Source: Patagioenas fasciata
Taxonomy: Eukaryota > Chordata > Aves > Columbiformes > Columbidae
DNA length: 64,000 nt
Reading direction: 5' to 3'
NCBI RefSeq assembly: GCF_037038585.1
Contig: NC_092520.1
Span: 194,811,604 to 194,875,603 of the forward strand
Below the pieces are notes generated by a model. It worked only from the letters and a program-made list of their open reading frames with translations. It was not told the origin of the DNA and did no database searches. The translations under genes were made by a program, and so were the position numbers. Position 1 is the stretch's first letter; every line of letters starts with the position of its first letter. Shown in pieces: positions 11,687 through 25,345 of this stretch.

Positions 11687-14600
11687 TAATTATGCTTTAA
11701 AGTGTGTTTCCACAACTCCGTGGTCTTCATTGTATAAAACCACCATTTTTTATAAGATGCCATGTACTTCAAAAATGCATTTTGTACTTCATGAAACCGT
11801 GGTTTAAGTATAGCAAGATTGTCATTTTGCAATACTGACTTGTTTCCTCACCAATACAGAAAGAGGCACCAAGAACACCACACAAAAGGCAAGAATGGGA
11901 TGCACATTTATATAAGCAGAAGGAAATTCGTTTTCTATCATGTTAGAATCTCTGTGTTTTACGCAACTGTTTGTATGTTTGAATAATAGCTAAATGTTGA
12001 AACATGGCTCACTGGCCTCCTAATGTTGAAATATCACATTTAGTAAGCAGTCCACCTGAACTCAAATTATTGGTGATATCATATCACACTTATTAGGGCC
12101 CAATTAGTGATATGCAACTTCAAAAAATTCAAACAAATAGAGTATTTTCTTAAGTTTTCTGCAGTGTGGAGTTACGAAAGTGAAAATGTAGTAAAACATT
12201 ACCTAACTTATGGGAGAGACAAATAATGAGAGAATTTTCCATGGTAGTGGGTGATGAAAGTGTACAATTTAACCATTCTTTTCATAGTACAAGGCAATAA
12301 TCCTGCTGTTGGATGAAAACCAAAGTGAAAGTGTTTATGGAAAAAAGCTTCTAAACCAAAGCCCTTGAAATTTATTAGCCTCAGTTTCAGTTAGCACCAA
12401 TCCTGAATTAGAAAGAATAACCCCTCTTATACCGATATTTTTAATTACACATTCACATTTCACGACATATGAATAAAAATGTTGAAAAGTTATGCAGACT
12501 ATGAATAACTTTAAAGTGAATTGTTTAAAATATATATTTAAAAAACCCTTACCTTCTTTGCTCTTATTCACACTGCTCGTCTTTCTCCAGTGTGACTTCA
12601 GACTATTTTGACTTTTGCTTTAGGAGAATATTTGGTTCTTCCTTTCCAAATAAATGTCCACTTTGTCATGTTGAGTTGAGAATCAAAGAAAGGAGTAGAA
12701 TTTGGCCCAGTTGAGCAAACTACGCAAATATAAATAAATAGTAAAGAACACAAGATTTATTTTAGTAAATGCTCAAAAAATCCTCCTGAATTCTTTCTGA
12801 CTAGCTCATCATAGCTGTCAACCACTAAAATAGTTTGAGTGTGTGTATATAGTGAAAAATAAACATACATGGCCTGTTTTTCAATCATGGGTACCTAACA
12901 CACATGTTCAGGCATATTTATTAAATAATTAATTATCACAGTTGTTGATAACTGTACCATGTAGTTGCATGCCTAGATTTAGCTGGGTAGACTTGGCTTT
13001 TGACACTTAGATTTGAAATTTGAATTCAGATAACCATAGTCAGCCCATAACAAATTACATAAAAGAATGAGAAATATCTAGTTATTAATCAATAATGATA
13101 CAGTGTCTCAGTACATTAATTGAATCAGATATTCCAATGTGCTCTAACTTGAATAACTGTCTGACACACTACCCTCACAGGTAGGAATGTATGAAACAGA
13201 TTTTTAACTATTAATCATCAAATATGAAAATTATCACTCTCTAGAAAAGGACTAATTTAATAAAAATTAAATTCTGAAAACCTGTGAATATCACCTTGAC
13301 ACAATTTTCTTGACTTGAAAGTTCCTCTCAGCACATACAGTAATTTGAGCTGTGGCAACCACTCTTACTGATACCAGTTCTTCTATCATAAATTTGTAAG
13401 AATAATGCTCCCAGGACTTTGTGCAGTCAGAATTAGAAAAACTTGTTTTCCATGCCTGTTTTTAAAGACATGTCGGGTGATGGTACTGGAGGGCAGGTGG
13501 GCAGGAAGGAGTCTGTGTAGTCCTCCAACATGATCTGGAATTAGTGCTCTGTACTGAGTGATAGTAGAGGAGGGAACTCAGCAATTTAGTTGTCCCAAAG
13601 TGTCTTTGATAAACAAGTCTCAGACTGAATGTATCTACCATATATATCTGGAATTCTAGCTTAAACCTTTTTCTACATATAAAAATCATGTTTTTACACT
13701 ACCTACTTACAAAGCTACTGCTTTGAACCATAAGTGTAACATCTGACTCCCTGATACTGCAGTATTTTTCTCCACAAGTCTGTGAAATAATAGGTATGTA
13801 TGTACAAGAAGATTTACATTTTTCAGACTATGTATAAAAGCCAACATCCAAACTCTCTGGAAGACTAAATACCTAATACAGAGACTATAACCCTGAAAAA
13901 CACATCTCAGCTACTGGGAAGCAATGGGGACAGTTTCCAGTTTTCTTCAAGTCTGATCTCCCTTGATATGAAAATTTCTACCAGGGGGGCTTTATATAAT
14001 TTTAAGGTACTAAGATTGTAGAACTGCACAGTGACTAGAGCAGGTTTTTCTTCATGTAAGTAATCACAAAGGATAATTCAGAAGGTGCCAATGCAATATA
14101 TTTATCCTATTAACATGTTGAAAGAACAAGGCAAACAAGAATTATTATTAACATTCTGGCTTATGATACTCATATGCTCACCTGAGATAACACTTCCCAT
14201 TTATATTTGCTATTGACCAGATATCAAGATAGCTCCCTTTGCAGCAAGCTGGCTTTATGGATCTGATATGTAAGCATCTGTCTCCCTGCGGGAACAGCTG
14301 TATGGATTCCATCACACCAGGATTCTTGTAAGTTATGGATTGCAACAACATATCTAGAGACCATATGTAGATGTAGCCCTATGTCACGTGCTCAAGGTCA
14401 TGCCAAAATTAAGAAATCCAATCCTTATTACAATGTCCTAAATATCTGTGAACAATGTCCTCATCTTCCTGCTTACTTTTTTACCTTAACAAGCAGTAAG
14501 ATGAAAGAAAAAACCTAAGGCTATTCCTCACACCTTTATCTAAAACTAGGGTCGTAATGCTGAATGGCATTTACATGCTTGGTGTAGAACCTCAGTTTGT

Positions 14601-17219
14601 GTCATTTTCATCTCAAGTGGATTAAAATAATCCACACAAAAAATAAGCACACATTCTAAATATCTCAATGTCTATGGAAAGTCCTCTAGACAGCAAGACT
14701 AAATGTTCTGGCATCTCTAACTGACCTGTATCATTGCTTTTATTCTTGGTATGACCATGTAGCTCAGACTTCCACTGAAGCTGAATAAACTAAGCTTTTA
14801 AGATACTCGGTTCTTTTATTTTAATAGAATATCATTTGGCTTTTAATTTAACCAATAAAAATACCTTAAAATATGAATCTTCTTTTCCCTTCATGTCATA
14901 CTAATCAGAGCTTTTCAGGATATTTTGGACCAGTGAGCAAACTAGGGGAGCAGCAATGGTAATTCATAGCTGTCAAGGAAAAAATGGTCTTGAGTGGTGT
15001 GAAACTTTAGCTGTTTTGTAAACCCATGATTTTAGGTTCAGAGACTATTGGCAAGAAGCCCAGACACTTTGGACCGCTACTGGCAGGCTTCATCAAATGC
15101 TGTCCTGCTTATTTGCTTTGTCCTATAGATGGTTTTGTTACAGATAAGGAATAACCTCATTTTTGAGAACTTTGCTATTCAGATCCATTGATTTTGTTTT
15201 CCCTAATATTGGGAGGAGTAGACAGTAGAGGATTTTAATTTGGATTTCCTGAAACAAAAAGTGAAACACTGTGCTGAAGATGTGTGGATTGCTGAATTAT
15301 CCAATAATAAAATCCCAGGTAACTGAAATATCACAAAGACAAATATTCAGGCTGCTGATTTGCCTCAAATCTTTATTGTTTTTCCCTATGTATATTTATT
15401 TTCACCAGGAAAGATGTTCTTTACTAACTGTAATTCAAAGAAAATTGCAGTGGAGAGGCACTACAGCAGAGATGCTGGACAGGTCCGATAGTGTGTGCAA
15501 TACTCCATTATTTGGCAAAAGTGTAATCTATATTGATATCAATGAAAGCCTTGCCTACTAGTTTACTTCTTGAGGGCTTGACCTTGCAAACTGTAGCTAT
15601 TTATGTGAAGAACTCTAAGTAGTTCCATTGATTGTTCTCAGTACCAGATAAGAATCACAGGAATTTGATCCCGCCTACATTTGTAACTTCCCAGGGAGTG
15701 AGTTAGTCCTGTTTACAAAGATCAACAGTACAGTCTTAATCTCTTTTCTTCCACAACAAACTTTAAAGGAATTAAAGTAATGATGTAACACAGAGAAATT
15801 ATATTAATTCTATGATTTACTTATTGAAGTGTTCTGAGGTACTCCCTTAAATTTACCTCAGACTACACAAGCAAATATAGAGATGGACATACGTATACAA
15901 CAACTTTATCATTGTCAAAATGAAAACATAAATGTCTTCATATGAAACCTACACATCTGGTACTAGGTTTAAAAAAGTGCCATGTTTAACATGCCTTTTT
16001 CCAGCCCTGTCTATACAGACAATTTTCAAATACATACTTTTTTCCCCTGCTTTTGCTAGATTTAAAGAAAACCCACATATTTTAATGTTTGTGATGTGTA
16101 TGCTTTTATATATATGTATTTTTGATAACAGGAATCCGATTTGCACTTGGTTCTCTTGGAAATGTGCTGTGTCGGGAACTTGCTTGTAATTCCTTGAATC
16201 ATGCTTTTCCCCTGTAATACTTATGAAGTCTTTACAGAATGCATAGATAAGGACTTTCTACAACCTTACTTTAATCTTTTTTTCATGAGTAAATGTGTTT
16301 GTTTTCAGTAGAATATCTATTCATCCAATGCTGGGATTTCAGTAAAATATCTGTTCTTCTACCCATTCATATGGGCTGAGATTTCTTTCCACAGAATACA
16401 AACTGTATTCCCAAGAGCACTTTTGCCTTGAGAACGTGAGAAGATCCTGCCAGAATGTTTCAGTTGTAGGTGTGGGTTTTTTTGCACAATATTTCTCAAA
16501 ACTGGGTTAGACAACAATCTCTCCAAACTTTTATAACCACTAATGTTTAACTACCATCATGCTAACTCTTAATCAAGGACTAATAATTAGCTCCATACAG
16601 CAACAGTACACATATGGATCTGCAAAAAATTGTCATACATTTTCATGTTTGTATGAAATATAAAAATTAATAAATGAAAGGAAGAAACACAATGTTAAAC
16701 AATATCTAAACTAATAGAAGAATGAGTGTTTTTCACCATATTGAATTAAAAATATGTTTATAGTTCAGTCAAGTTTAAGATTGCTAAATTATTTACCACA
16801 GGGAAAAAAAAAAAACTCTTACCTTATCAAGGAAATGACATTTCCACAGAGGTGCAAGCAATTCACGGTCTATAGGTAGAGTAACAAAAGTATTTGCTAA
16901 ATTGCTTCATGATCGTGAATTCTTGAGGGAAGGAGAGGAGACTTGAGTGTAAAGGAATACACTTGAGAACTGGATATCAAAGGAAATCTGCATCCTTCAT
17001 AGTCTTTAAAATGACATGCAGTACACTGTATTCTTTCAGCAACTAAGTTCCTAATCTCATGGCTCTCAGCTTTGATATTTGGATAATAAAATATGATCAA
17101 CATATCTTCTATTATATTGAAAACATAGCTAGATAAATTATTTTAATTTAGTACTTGTTATATACATTTCTAATCTTTGTAAGTGAATTTTCTCTATTTT
17201 GAATTAGCAAAAAATATAT
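11687..17219. other. Unassigned AT-rich DNA
   Basis: No gene or clear transposon. Minor structures are a 7-bp-arm palindrome GTGATAT-C-ATATCAC at 12073-12087, and a decayed direct repeat of about 34 bp beginning TTCAGTA at 16304 and 16338. The open frames at 13462-13689, 15271-15561 and 15932-16189 show no domain or motif I know. Confidence 0.6.
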
Positions 17220-18300
17220 TTGGGGTTGTTCCACCAAAGATTCAAGACTGTGCATTACCTTTTGTTGAACTTCCATAAAATTTCTGTTGGCACATTCTTT
17301 GAACCTATTAATATCCCTCTGAAAAACAGACTTCTCCTCCTCCTTACTGACTGCTTCTCACAGTTTCTTGTCATCCATAATCTTGTGTGGAGTGTACCCT
17401 ATTTCATTCTCCAGATTGTTAACAGAGACATTAAATGAGCACCCCTGGATGACCCCTTAATGGGAATATCTGATCCCATGGACTTTTCTATGTCCAGTTT
17501 CTTTAAGTGTACCATTCCTCTCCTATGCTCCAGTCCTCACAGACTGTCCTGGTAGGCTCAGGGATCTAGGCGGCTACACTGAAAATCAAATTGCTGAAAG
17601 AAGTAAAAAGGCACAGAGTGCCTCAAAATTTTCTGCATCTGATGTTGCTAGTTCCCCCTCTGCAGCAATCCTGCACTTTCCTCGAATTTCCTTCTGCTAC
17701 ACAGACACAGCAATGCCTCCTGTTGCTCCTCACATTCATCACTAGCTTCAATTCCAGCTGAGTTTTGGCTGTCCAAATATCATGCTTGCATGTTCAGAAA
17801 ATATTTCTGTGTACCTTTTGTGTACTCCTGTTTTATATTTCAGCTTAGTCAGGAGATATTTATTCATCCATGCTGGCCTTCTGCAACAACTCTTGCATAT
17901 CAGAATAGACCATTTGTTCTCTTGAGCCTCTTTGACCTCCAAGACAGTTTCCCATAGTATCCTGCCAAGCAGATCATTGAACAAGACAAAATCCTTGAAG
18001 CATCCTTGAAGCCCATTCTTGTAGTTGCATTACTTATCTCAGGTTCCTAAACTCCCTAAATTCATGGTTGCTTCAATGAAGGATGCACTAATCCTCCACA
18101 TCCCTGATCAATTACTCCTTGTTTGTGAGAAACAAGTCCAAGTGAGGATCTCTCCTGGCTAGATCATCAATCACCTGTATCATGAAGTTATTGGCTTCTA
18201 GGTTACTGCTTAAGACTCCAACAGTGCAACCATCATTTTTCACCTCTGTATCCAACCCAAATGCATACAATTTATATCTTTTCTGTTCCGGCAATATTTA
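17220..18300 (-). mobile_element. CR1 LINE, ORF2 remnant with reverse-transcriptase core deleted
   Basis: The parts run in CR1 ORF2 order on the minus strand. About 18220-18112 is the endonuclease C-terminus, seen as NFMIQVIDDLARRDPHLDLF followed by LTNKE. About 17985-17748 is the linker, with FNDLLGRILWE and the diagnostic RRPAWMNKYLLTKLK. About 17760-17600 continues the linker in broken frames. About 17535-17485 gives HLKKLDIEKSMGSDIP, the start of the reverse transcriptase. About 17430-17340 then jumps to FNVSVNNLENEIG and MDDKKL, near the catalytic FADD-type motif. Most of the RT core between these two motifs is missing. Frameshifts and stops make it dead. Confidence 0.88.
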
Positions 18301-20353
18301 GAATATGAAAATGTATGTGCTAAGAATTCTGTACACTTAGTATTGAGAAACATATCCTATTTTAGGAAGACATCGTAGAAACATCAAACAAAAATTACTA
18401 ACATGTCTGAACTAAAATTCACTAATTTATTTTTTTTCTAAAAATGAATCTACTTAGAAAAACACAGGCATCATCATTCTCTGCCACTGAATAGTTCACA
18501 GAAGAGAGTATTTTTCTGCTAGCACCATTTACATCTCATAGCTAAATGAAAAAAAAAATCCCTTTCTAACATTCATAACTGACTTTTATGTTAATATTCC
18601 TCAAATTGTTGTGTAATCACTCTTCATACAGTTTTACAAACACTACCTTATGGTTCTTTTTATCACCTCTGGTCATGGAATTACTAAAAGCTATTTAAAT
18701 ATAGAAACCCACTAGCAAGAGACATCCTTATCATCCAGAGTAAGCTCATGATCTTCAACTGTTTCCACATTTTCTTTTCTGCTGCTTCATTTTCTCTCTA
18801 ATAACTTCTCATAGTTCAGTAATGGTATCACCTCTTTTTCATGAGGTTGATGACGCACAGTGGAGCAATAAATAAATAAATAAATATTAAAATAGGGGGA
18901 AAAAATCCTATTTTAAAATAGTTAATTTCTAATACTATTTTTTAAATGGCTTTTTTGCAAAAGCCTATAAACAATGCTTTTTCAAATTCTTCCAGCATGC
19001 AGACTAAAATATATCCATACATACACAAACACATTCATATACAAATCTTCTGAATTTCTGTTTGTTTGGTTTTTTTTATTTTGCTTCAGGTTGTGTATGT
19101 GGGTTTTGGGGGTTTTTTTTATGTCTTTTAATCCAAGAAACAATATAGCAATTTTTACATATAGAGTAGCAATGGCTTGTGGATGTGGAGTTTCCCAATC
19201 TTTCATATTTCTTATTCAAGTGCTATGAATGCAACTTGCTATTTTTTCCTTAATAAATGAATGGTTAAATAAGAGTGAACATGAAAACCAAGCAAGAAAA
19301 CCCTGTGGTGACTCTGGAGCCAAAGTTGGCATGTTTCTTTTCAGGCACCATTGTTAAACACTACCTCTATGCCAATGTGCTGTAGCTTGCCAATCTGAGA
19401 AAAACAGTGATACTGTTGAAAAACATCAAGGGCCTATTATCTTATTCCCCTCTTTTCCTCCCATTCCTTTAATGACTGAACAGTTAGTTCAAAGACCACA
19501 AGCCACTAATGGACAAATACACATTAGCAGAAAGTGACAAAACCTGTGCTCATATAATTCTAATTCAAACAATTTAATATGCATTCTTGGGACTCCCGTA
19601 GCAATGCTCAGTCAGAGGATTAAAACATCATACCAAAGCAGATGGACAGACTGGTTCAGATAAATAAGAAATTTACCTTGTGTTGCTGTCCCAAAGTTAT
19701 CATTGATGTCTATAGTAGCGATCAGGTGGTTCCCTGACCCCGCTTTGTATGCATGAGAAACACAAATAGTTTAGATGGACACTCTTTAGGAAAACCCGGA
19801 GCACTCGGTAATTGTAGCTAGTGTGAACAGACAACTTCTGAATTTCCTCTGATAAGGTATTATGGTTTATATTTGTTAATTGATAATACAGCTGTGATTG
19901 TGATCTCAGAACGTTGTAGAAAGAAAATAACCTTTGTTCTGTAATATCAGGATACCAGCTGCATAGAAGTGGCAAAATAGTTTACACTAGTGATAGATAA
20001 TATTAAATTTAAAAAATATGGCAAATAAATAACTGCACTAAAAGTATGTTAGATTTTTTTCTGTGTACTGAAGACTTACAGATGGTGAAAGAATCAGAGG
20101 AGGAGTTTGGGTTGATATCATTGCTTCATCCTTAAATTAATTATTCACATTGGGATTCACTATGAAAATGACAATTTCAAAAATTTCACTTATTTTTATG
20201 GTCCTAAGGATATTTTTTTAAGTGTCAAAGAAGACATTGTAGAACAAATTTGTAAAATAGAATGTAAAATCTTATCACGACTAGGTGATATTCATAGTTG
20301 CTAGCCATTCTAGCCCTTTTAGCCCTGCTAGCCCTACACAGTTGTCTGGGATA
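18301..20353. other. Unassigned AT-rich DNA with short simple repeats
   Basis: It contains (AAAT)n at 18868-18886 and a T/G-rich patch at about 19060-19118. A minus-strand frame at 19700-19975 (91 codons) has no recognisable domain. Nothing else is supported. Confidence 0.6.
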
Positions 20354-20361
20354 CCCTAGGG

Positions 20362-20499
20362 CAGGGGTATCAAACTCATTTTCATCAGCGACCACATCAG
20401 GAATAGTTACATTTATACAGTCCTAAGATTATATTCAGCCCTTTGAAGGTAACTGTGAGGCTGATGTGGCCCCTGGTGAAAATGAGTTTGACACCCCTG
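20362..20499. mobile_element. hAT-type miniature inverted-repeat element (138 bp)
   Basis: The left end CAGGGGTATCAAACTCATTT pairs with the right end, whose reverse complement begins CAGGGGTGTCAAACTCATTT. About 23 of the first 25 bases match. CAGGGGTGTCAAACTCA is a known terminal sequence type of hAT/Charlie-like DNA transposons. Flanks are CCCTAGGG (20354-20361) and CCCCAGAG (20500-20507), an 8-bp target duplication with two differences and a central TAG/CAG as hAT prefers. There is no transposase, so it must have been mobilised in trans; it is now presumably inactive. Confidence 0.85.
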
Positions 20500-20507
20500 C
20501 CCCAGAG

Positions 20508-23127
20508 CATCTCTAATGGCCTTGGCTGCATTTATACAACTGCATCCAGCCTTTACTACTCAGGGGAACTTAAATAAGACAGACATTCAATATAAGGTAA
20601 GGAAGCCAGGGCAGCACAAACCATTCCCCTCAAAATATTATTTTAGCACATTGACACCATATACTTTCCACATAATTTCTAAAGTGAGCAAACTGGCACT
20701 TTTTAAGAGACATTTCTGAGGATTGATTATTGTCATTGTATATGCCTGTATCTCCAGGATTGTTATAGTGACAAAAAGTAAAGCAAGGATGATTTAGAAA
20801 AGAGAAGCATAAAACCCCAATCACAAATCCCGTGAAGGTTATTTGGTCTACCTGATGGCCAAGCAAAGAAGCCTATGAACATTATTTTTACAGATATGGA
20901 GACTGATGATCAAATAGTTGATTGCAAATCATCTTCTTTTGAAAGCTGTATTCATTCTAGCTTTAAAAATGGGGACATTAAAAATATTGTTTACACCATA
21001 TTTTAGAGACAAAATGGAAATCATATATGCATATGACAGAAAAGTAGAGGTTATTTATGGACTGTTAACCCTTTAAATACTACACTATGTCACATCTCAG
21101 AAGTGTTAGGCACAACGCTGAATCATTTCACAACAGCAATGAAACAATGGGCTTTTAGACAGATCTTTATGTCTTAACACCGCTCTATTTTCTTTGCTTA
21201 AACTGATAAAACCAACTAATTCATATAAAATAAAATTAAAATCCATCTTTTTGTTTTTTTTCTCAGAGAAACATTTTGGATTTGTTAATTGATTATTCAA
21301 GAAACAGTCAGGTTTCAAGCATATTTACCTGTCTGTATGTTAGTGGCAACTATTAATTACACATGTCCTTTTTACTTGGTCAAAGATGAGAAAATTAAAT
21401 CCAAAGAAGACTGAGGAATTTATTCTTCCGTTATATATATGTTATAGAATTATTTGCAACTGTGAAAGGTTAAAGGAGCTTCTGGTAGTGTTTTAAATTC
21501 ATTTTGTATTCATCTTGCTTTTGCATATATGAATATGAAAGAGACTCAGCTTTCAGCATCCTTGTGGTTTTCCTCTCCTTCCTGCTGTTCTAATTTCCCT
21601 TCTTTTTTTTTTTTTTTTTCAGTAATGTGAAAGAAGTTAGTGAAAATTTTACTTTTCTCCTACAAGAGCAAGTCTGGTGGCAATGAAAACAACCCCATAT
21701 GCAAGCTAATGGAACAATTTGGGGGATAATTTCTTCAGGTGTGGAGTGTCTGACCTCAGGAGCCTGACAGATATTGCTGCAGCGTTATTAGCAGTCACTC
21801 AGACCTCCAGGTGGAATTCAGGAAGCAGGAATGACCACGCATTTCAAACTGTGCAGTTAACCTACTTAGATGAGAATCTATTATTTATGGTGATTGTCAG
21901 CCACTGCAGCTCAAAGGCAGTAGGTTAGTGTTTTGATAATCATTAAGGTATTCATTATATGATAAAAATGGAGGTCAGATTCACTTCCCTCTCTTGAAAC
22001 AGAATCAAACATAAGGAATAGCAAGACTGAAGAAACTATTGCCAGAAAGAAACTACATAGATTTTTTTTTTCATCTTCTTTATTCTGAAGCTGTGTTTTC
22101 ACAGTGTTCTATATTCATTGTAGGAATAAAACTAAAAGGTCCCTAATGCCTTCTTTTAAGGAGTTCATTAGAAAACTGTTAGTGAAGTTTTGTGTATTTT
22201 TATTACTACTCCACTCCAGAATAAGACACACAATACCTACAGGAGTCTGAAATGTTGAGAAAATAATAGATGCAAAGCATATAAACTTTATACAATTTGC
22301 TGTCTTTCTTTATTGCATTGCAAGATAAAGCCCCCTGTTGTTCGAGCATATACACTACTTTATTCTTTAATAATGCAACTTAAATGTCACGGATGTCTTA
22401 CAAAGCTTGTGTTTATAAAATTTATTAGACAGAGATATGTTAAATGACTCCAAGGGGATTTGTATATTGCTGAACATTGGAAAACCAATGAAACATAGGT
22501 AGGACTAGCAGATACCCTGCTATTTACTCACTGAACTAAATCAGCCTGAAGATGTACCATATTTAGAGATTAAGGAGAGGAAGGAGAAATATTTGATTTT
22601 ACTGCATAAAATGACTATTATGAACTAAAAGTTCTCTTAAAGTTGTTATCAAACTGTCAGGTTTTAATGGAATTTATTTTAGCCAGTGCTAGTGTCTAGC
22701 CATGATAACATCTAGCCATCAAAAATGCTCCAGCATTTAGGACAGAGAGTATCAAAACCTACCAGTTCATAAACAGTATGCAACATTAATATATATTAAC
22801 ATTATGAAAGAACAAGGAAAGTAAGAAAAAGTTTTATCATGTACCTATGTTTCATTCTTTCTTTGTTCTCTGATATAAGTAGTTCAGGAAATATCTTAGG
22901 AACGAATATAAATATTTTTTATTCTTATTTGATTTCTACAAATTTGAAAATTATTTTGGATAAAATTCCTACTTTAATGGCATTCTAAAACTCAGACAAT
23001 ATGAAAATCCAACATATTTTATAAGTAGATGTCTTCAGGACTGAGCTAGAATTTAAGGGAAAGAAAAAAAAAATTAAAAGAGATAAGCTGGTAGATTTCT
23101 TAATTTGAAAATGTGGACAGGAAATGT
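20508..23127. other. Unassigned AT-rich DNA
   Basis: No gene or repeat family recognised. A poly-T run lies at about 21605-21619. The more complex stretch at 21719-21900 is open for 69 codons on the plus strand but shows no domain. Confidence 0.6.
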
Positions 23128-23564
23128 AGAGGGAAGGAAAGAAGAAGGAAGGGAGCAAGGGAGGGAGGGAGGGAATGTAGAGGAAGGGAGGGAGGGAGGA
23201 AGGGAGGAAGGGAAGAAGGGAGGAAAGGAGGAAGGAAGGGAGGAAAGGAGGAAGGGAGGGAGGAAAGGAGGAAGGAAGAAAGGGAGGGAGGGAGGGAGGA
23301 AGGGAGGAAAGAAGGGAGGAAGGGAGGGAGGAAGGAAGGGAGGGAGGAAGGAAAGAAGGGAGGAAAGGAGGGAGGAAGGGAGGAAAGGAGGGAGGAAGGG
23401 AGGGAGGAAGGAAGGGAGGGAGGAAGGAAAGAAGGGAGGAAAGGAGGGAGGAAGGGAGGAAAGGAGGGAGGGAGGGAGGGAGGGAGGGAGGGAGGGAGGG
23501 AGGAAGGAAGGAAGGAAGGAAGGAAGGAAGGAAGGAAGGAAGGAAGGAAGGAAGGAAGGAAGGA
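23128..23564 (+). repeat. Long polypurine tract, (GGGA)n/(GGAA)n
   Basis: Purines only from 23179 to 23564 (386 bp unbroken), with a few interruptions before that. The tract is a patchwork of GGGA and GGAA units, turning into pure GGGA at about 23464-23502 and pure GGAA at about 23503-23564. The uniform right end suggests recent expansion there. Long open frames on both strands (Arg/Glu/Gly/Lys one way, Ser/Leu/Pro/Phe the other) are composition artefacts. Such tracts can form triplex DNA, and GGAA arrays can bind ETS factors. Confidence 0.97.
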
Positions 23565-24750
23565 TTGTGTTTCGCCATTACAAACCTTAATCAAAATATA
23601 GTCCACATAAATGTTTGAATAACATAAGCAAAGAAATCTCTTTGCACAGCTCAGAGTTTCCAACATGTTCATAATAAAGTTGATGCTGTGGTTGTCTCTT
23701 CCAGTCATACTACGTGAATTCTAAATGAATTCTTTACCAGTTCTGATTTGTCATTATGAGAAAATGCTGATTCACTGACAATGTAGCATGAGACTCTGAG
23801 AATGACTAAAACAGTTTGACATGATGCATAAAAATAGGTAAGACCTAATGATATCCTCAAATTTAAATGTAATTTCCAGGAAACTGTGTGTAGTCTTAAA
23901 TTGCCATTAACTTTAAATAAATCGCTATCATTTTTTTTTTCCAAAAAAATAATATTTGAGAAAAGCAAGTTCAAAAAACAACCTATCACAGAAAGTGCAC
24001 TCCTAGTTGATTTCAATCTTTCACTTTTTCATAGTTAGATTCAAAAATCAGCTATTTGATTCTGAAATATATTCTATAAAACCTTCAACACTTTATATAC
24101 AACAAACAGAAAGGATGGGAATGGTCCACTGTCTGTCTTTCCCAAAACATTCTATCCTATCACATTCTCTTCCCATTTCACTTTTATTATTTTTGAACCA
24201 GGTTATTTTCCTAACAGTAGAGTGACAATAGAAGACAAAATATTACGAAACCTAAGTACTGATCTTATGTTTATTAAGCTTGCTTGACTTTGGCTAGAAG
24301 CAATCTGAGTTGTCCAAATTGGCTTCAATTATTCCCAGACTTTTAAAGTAGCATAAGCACCGGGGACTAATTAAAGAGGAAAACAAATCCCAAAGAAGAA
24401 TCTGCCAAGCTTCTATACAAACACTCCCCTTGTACTATATCCTTTCTTCTCCTCCCTGATATTAATTTCCACAACATAAAGAGGAACAAGTGGAAGGTTT
24501 TGTTTCACTGAAAGAGATCCCCGAACACTCATTCTGCTTGGTCACCATGTCACAGAACTACAAGAGTAATTTTTTTTATTTATTTATTTATTTTTTTTTC
24601 TTCATACCAATACAGTTTCCTCCTAGAGACTGGGATACAGGACTTAATTTCCCATTCAGCTTTACCTGTATTAGAGGTTCATGAAAAAGAATCTGAATGA
24701 ATTAATAAACGTTCAAAATTGATTTAGATTTGGATCTCATCTTTTGGTTA
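23565..24750. other. Unassigned AT-rich DNA
   Basis: No gene or transposon seen. A T-rich patch with TTTA units lies at about 24573-24600. The minus-strand 103-codon frame at 23705-24016 shows no motif. Confidence 0.6.
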
Positions 24751-25345
24751 TCACAGGGTTGCTGAGGTTGTCAGGGACCTCTGAAGATCATGTAGTCAAC
24801 CCCCTGCTCAAACAGGGTCAGCTAGAGCAGGTTGCTCAAAGAATGTCTGGTCATGTTTTAGACAACTCCAAGAATGAAGACTCCACAAATTCTCTGGGAA
24901 AGCTGGTCCACTGTTCAACCTCCCCTAAAATAAAAGGTTATTTCTTCTGTTTAAACAGAATTTCTTGAAATTCGCTTTGTACTCATTGCCTTTTGTCCTG
25001 CTACCTAGATACCACTGAGAAGAGTCTGGCTCCATCTTTACTCCCCCTCATTAAGTGTTTGTCCAGAAGATCCCCCCAAGCATTCACTAATCTATACAGC
25101 CACAGCGCTCTCTGCTTCTCCATGTAGCTCAGATGCCACAGTCCCCTAATCATCTCAACAGTCCTTTGTTGAACTTGCCCCAGTATGCCTATGTATCTCT
25201 TCAACACAGGAGCACAGCACTGGACACAGCACCTCAGATGTATCTCACCAGTGTTGAATCAAGAAGAACCACTTCTCTTGACATATTGGCAATGCTCTGC
25301 CTAACAGAGCCCAGGAGGCTAGAAGGCTGGTGGCTTTCTTTTATT
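24751..25345 (-). mobile_element. CR1 LINE 3' region, minus strand
   Basis: Read on the plus strand, this follows the familiar reversed CR1 3' region phrase by phrase: GGGACCTCTGAAGATCATGT, then CCCCTGCTCAAACAGGGTCA, GACTCCACAAATTCTCTGGG, GAGAAGAGTCTGGCTCCATC, the CTGGACACAGCACCTCAGAT stretch, and finally AGCCCAGGAGGCT. The 3' end of the element is at low coordinates, and its 5' truncation lies near 25345. Divergence is moderate with several small gaps. All short frames across it are CR1 non-coding shadows. Confidence 0.9.

Noticed and set aside
22985..23708. Long open frames of about 160-200 codons on both strands
   Set aside because: They come from the GGGA/GGAA purine tract; both strands and several frames are open because the short units lack stops.
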